Shown piece by piece: positions 5,999 to 7,277 of a stretch of 7,277 nucleotides of DNA (the first letter of the stretch is position 1; every line of letters starts with the position of its first letter). Origin of the DNA: Desulfobacterales bacterium (GTDB taxonomy: Bacteria; Desulfobacterota; Desulfobacteria; Desulfobacterales; JAHIVH01). Position numbers and translations under genes: made by a program. Under the pieces are notes generated by a model. That model searched no databases, was not told where the DNA came from, and was given only the letters and a program-made list of their open reading frames with translations. Where the stretch lies: NCBI GenBank assembly GCA_020056645.1, contig JAGVHJ010000285.1, positions 1 to 7,277 on the forward strand, in the 5' to 3' direction.

Positions 5999-6500
5999 AC
6001 TCGTAAATATGTTTGATCAGGTGGCCCAGCTCGGGAAAAATGATGGCCTGACACGCGAGCTTGCAGGCCTTTAAACTTCCCGGCATCAAAAACACGGCTG
6101 TCTTTTCAATGATTCCCGCCGTAGCCCTAGATAAAATGGCCGCGGAATCGATCTCTTCATAGCTCAGTTGTGCGAAGATCGTCCCAAAGGCGGAGAGCTC
6201 CTTGGTGAAGAAGGGCCTCACCGCCTCTATGGTCACATCCTTTTCCGTAATGCCGGTGCCGCCGGTGATCAAAAGCGCCTGGAGTTTCAATTCATGAACC
6301 CCCTGAAACAGGGCGTCCCGTATCTGTTCCCGGTGGTCGGGAACCACTTTATGGAGGAGCACCTCATGCCCCTCCTTGACCAGGTTGTTGACCATCCAAT
6401 GGCCGCTCTTGTCGGTTTCGACGCTTCTGGTGCTCGATACGGAGATGACGCCCACGCGACCCTTGGCCGGAGCCCCCTTTTTATGCTCGGATGTGCTCAT
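5997..6500 (-). CDS. moaB: MoaB/MogA-family molybdopterin adenylyltransferase
   Basis: A 167-residue protein of the MoCF-binding fold, the length of MoaB proteins. Members adenylate molybdopterin before metal insertion in molybdenum or tungsten cofactor synthesis in the cytosol. Seen are GVISVSSTRSVETDKSG (17-33), VVPDHREQI (52-60), LLITGGTGITEKDVTIEAV (76-94) and LSYEEI..AAILSRATAGI...TAVFLMPGS (112-142), a very MoaB-like second half. Asp55 and Asp88 fall where E. coli MogA has catalytically important aspartates (Asp49 and Asp82). E. coli MoaB, thought inactive, appears from memory to lack the first. I infer an active adenylyltransferase, as reported for archaeal MoaB, though mogA would be an equally fair name. 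The ATG overlaps the pyrR stop in ATGA, with AGGGAG (6510-6505) 4 bases before the start. No other cofactor gene is in the window. Confidence 0.9.
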   Translation of the reverse strand: MSTSEHKKGAPAKGRVGVISVSSTRSVETDKSGHWMVNNLVKEGHEVLLHKVVPDHREQIRDALFQGVHELKLQALLITGGTGITEKDVTIEAVRPFFTKELSAFGTIFAQLSYEEIDSAAILSRATAGIIEKTAVFLMPGSLKACKLACQAIIFPELGHLIKHIYE

Positions 6501-7039
6501 GCATCTCCCTCCAGCAGCAACACCCGGTCCGAGCCATCATGCTCTCTCAAGAGCACATTCACGCTATCCGTATATCGGGTGGCGACGGTTAGCCCGATGT
6601 AGTTGGCCTGAATCGGAAGCTCCCGGTGCTTTCGATCCACAAGGACAAAAAGCTCGATACGATCGGGTCTGCCGAAATCCATCAAGGCGTCCATGGCGGC
6701 CCGGATGGTTCTGCCGGTGAAGAGCACGTCATCGATCAAAATAATCTGTTTTCCGTCAACGGAAAAACTGATACGGGTGTCCTGCACCACCGGATTGATG
6801 TCGATCCGGGTCCAATCATCCCGGTAGAGGGTGATGTCGATGGATCCTCTCGGAATTTCGATCTGTTTCAACCGCAGGATCTCAGCCTGAAGACGTTTTG
6901 CAAGAAAAACGCCCCGTGTCTGAATTCCAATAAAAACAAGATTTTCCAGATCTTTGTGAGCCTCAAGAATCTCCGAACAGATACGTTTTAACAGCCGGTC
7001 GATATCGGAATCGGATAAAATCTCCTTCTCGTTTCCCAT
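6497..7039 (-). CDS. pyrR: PyrR-family bifunctional uracil phosphoribosyltransferase / pyr regulator homologue
   Basis: A 180-residue type I phosphoribosyltransferase matching PyrR in length and order. It has FIGIQTRGVFLAKRL (36-50), the PyrR signature IDITLYRDD (67-75), the PRPP-binding loop IILIDDVLFTGRT (99-111) followed by IRAAMDAL, GRPDRIEL (123-130) and DRKHRELPI (135-143). PyrR proteins convert uracil and PRPP to UMP, and in Bacillus they also bind pyr mRNA to cause attenuation. Here the catalytic parts are intact, but several Bacillus RNA-contact positions differ: His22 is Ser22, Arg27 is Ala27, Arg146 is Gln144, Lys152 is Leu150. This alignment was made from memory. RNA-based control is therefore uncertain; uracil salvage is the safer role. 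The start 7039 is chosen because AGGGAG lies 8 bases upstream and it gives the standard length; the frame stays open to ATG 7132. Its operon partners are moaB and an unknown gene, not pyr genes. Confidence 0.9.
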   Translation of the reverse strand: MGNEKEILSDSDIDRLLKRICSEILEAHKDLENLVFIGIQTRGVFLAKRLQAEILRLKQIEIPRGSIDITLYRDDWTRIDINPVVQDTRISFSVDGKQIILIDDVLFTGRTIRAAMDALMDFGRPDRIELFVLVDRKHRELPIQANYIGLTVATRYTDSVNVLLREHDGSDRVLLLEGDA

Positions 7040-7047
7040 TGGCATGT

Positions 7048-7053
7048 CTCCCT
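7048..7053 (-). promoter_or_regulatory. Ribosome binding site deciding the pyrR start
   Basis: AGGGAG on the minus strand (7053-7048) is 8 bases from ATG 7039 but only 2 bases from the upstream in-frame ATG 7045, which is too close. The ATG at 7132 has no equally good site in front of it. The spacing therefore selects 7039 and the family-typical 180-residue protein. Confidence 0.7.
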
Positions 7054-7141
7054 GATCCCATTGATGGTCTCTCGTGATGAGTGAAGCGGCTTCGATACCC
7101 CCGCCCTCTCCTAGGTTCGGAATTACACCCATTTAAAAAAT

Positions 7142-7161
7142 TTAATTCATATACCAATTAA
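7142..7161. promoter_or_regulatory. Possible operator: AT-rich dyad over the pyrR -10
   Basis: TTAATT (7142-7147) and AATTAA (7156-7161) are exact inverted repeats eight bases apart. The dyad encloses the candidate -10 hexamer (7148-7153), a typical place for repressor binding. The low-complexity AT context means it could occur by chance. Confidence 0.35.
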
Positions 7162-7175
7162 GCCGCAGAGATCAA
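7148..7175 (-). promoter_or_regulatory. Candidate promoter of the pyrR-moaB operon
   Basis: On the minus strand TTGATC (7175-7170) is followed after 16 bases by TATATG (7153-7148). A TGG directly before the -10 gives an extended -10 element. Both hexamers are imperfect (four of six matches each). Transcription would start near 7141, leaving a leader of roughly 100 bases before pyrR ATG 7039. No stronger promoter is visible between 7040 and 7277. Confidence 0.45.
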
Positions 7176-7211
7176 GTGTTTAACCGGCCTAAATCTTTTT
7201 TGAAAGGGGGT

Positions 7212-7245
7212 AAAAAATATTCCGGCTGAAAAAGCCTTGAAGAAT
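7212..7245 (-). terminator. Weak terminator-like hairpin upstream of pyrR
   Basis: On the minus strand ATTC (7245-7242) and GGCT (7236-7233) pair with AGCC (7227-7224) and GAAT (7222-7219), with a 5-base loop and an internal loop. A run of six T (7217-7212) follows. It may end a gene lying beyond the right edge of the window. Stems of four pairs are weak, so this is tentative. The remaining sequence 7246-7277 shows nothing I can name. Confidence 0.35.
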
Positions 7246-7277
7246 GCCGCTATTTTTTCTATAGGTTGCACAAGAAT

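Noticed and set aside
5986..6054. A 23-codon N-terminal extension of the 134-residue protein into moaB
   Set aside because: The strong AAGGAG site at 5998-5993 points to ATG 5985, and the extension would duplicate moaB coding sequence in another frame.
6168..6991. Several + strand open frames of 114-144 codons opposite moaB and pyrR
   Set aside because: They are mirror frames of two clearly identified minus-strand genes and overlap each other.
7098..7118. Minus-strand CCTAGGAGAGG resembling the PyrR RNA-binding loop
   Set aside because: The recalled consensus needs CC placed three bases before the GNGAGG segment. Here it is displaced by two bases, and only a weak bulged stem flanks it.
7040..7132. 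PyrR starting at ATG 7132 (211 residues)
   Set aside because: PyrR proteins are about 180 residues, and the AGGGAG site at 7053-7048 fits ATG 7039. The upstream 31 codons show no family similarity and may be leader RNA.

Overview
The window reads as an ordinary chromosomal segment of an anaerobic bacterium of mid GC content, most likely a Desulfobacterota (sulfate-reducer-like) lineage. That placement is an inference from gene style: a fused PabB-PabC, a PyrR outside any pyrimidine operon, a MoaB-type molybdopterin protein and a long AMP-forming acyl-CoA ligase. No marker gene proves it. I see no transposase, integrase, CRISPR array, tRNA or rRNA.

Layout. Positions 1-115 hold the end of an upstream transcription unit with a strong Rho-independent terminator (68-104), only 11 bases before the next start codon. 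A folate-branch operon follows on the + strand: pabA (116-721), then a pabB-pabC fusion (739-2982; a coupled start at 718 is also possible). Together they encode all three activities that turn chorismate plus glutamine into 4-aminobenzoate. The gap 2983-3253 holds a possible promoter and two strong dyads. A 616-residue acyl-CoA ligase (3254-5104, +) follows, ending near a 16-bp hairpin. A near-consensus sigma70 promoter (5196-5224) then serves yhbY (5264-5575, +), which encodes a small CRM-domain ribosome-associated RNA-binding protein.

A three-gene operon on the minus strand converges on yhbY: pyrR (7039-6497), moaB (6500-5997) and a 134-residue protein I do not recognise (5985-5581). pyrR and moaB share an ATGA overlap, and the third gene's ribosome binding site overlaps the moaB stop codon, so the three are probably translated as a unit. 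The operon has its own candidate promoter with an AT-rich dyad over the -10 (7142-7175). Its terminator-like hairpin lies inside the 3' end of convergent yhbY.

The best leads are these. (1) The PyrR keeps its PRPP site but has lost several residues known from Bacillus PyrR to bind pyr mRNA, and it sits with moaB rather than pyr genes. (2) The unknown 134-residue protein is coupled to MoaB. (3) The terminator abutting pabA may act as an attenuator. (4) The acyl-CoA ligase carries an insertion of about 65 residues, and its upstream region contains stacked dyads. None of these amounts to a proven new system.
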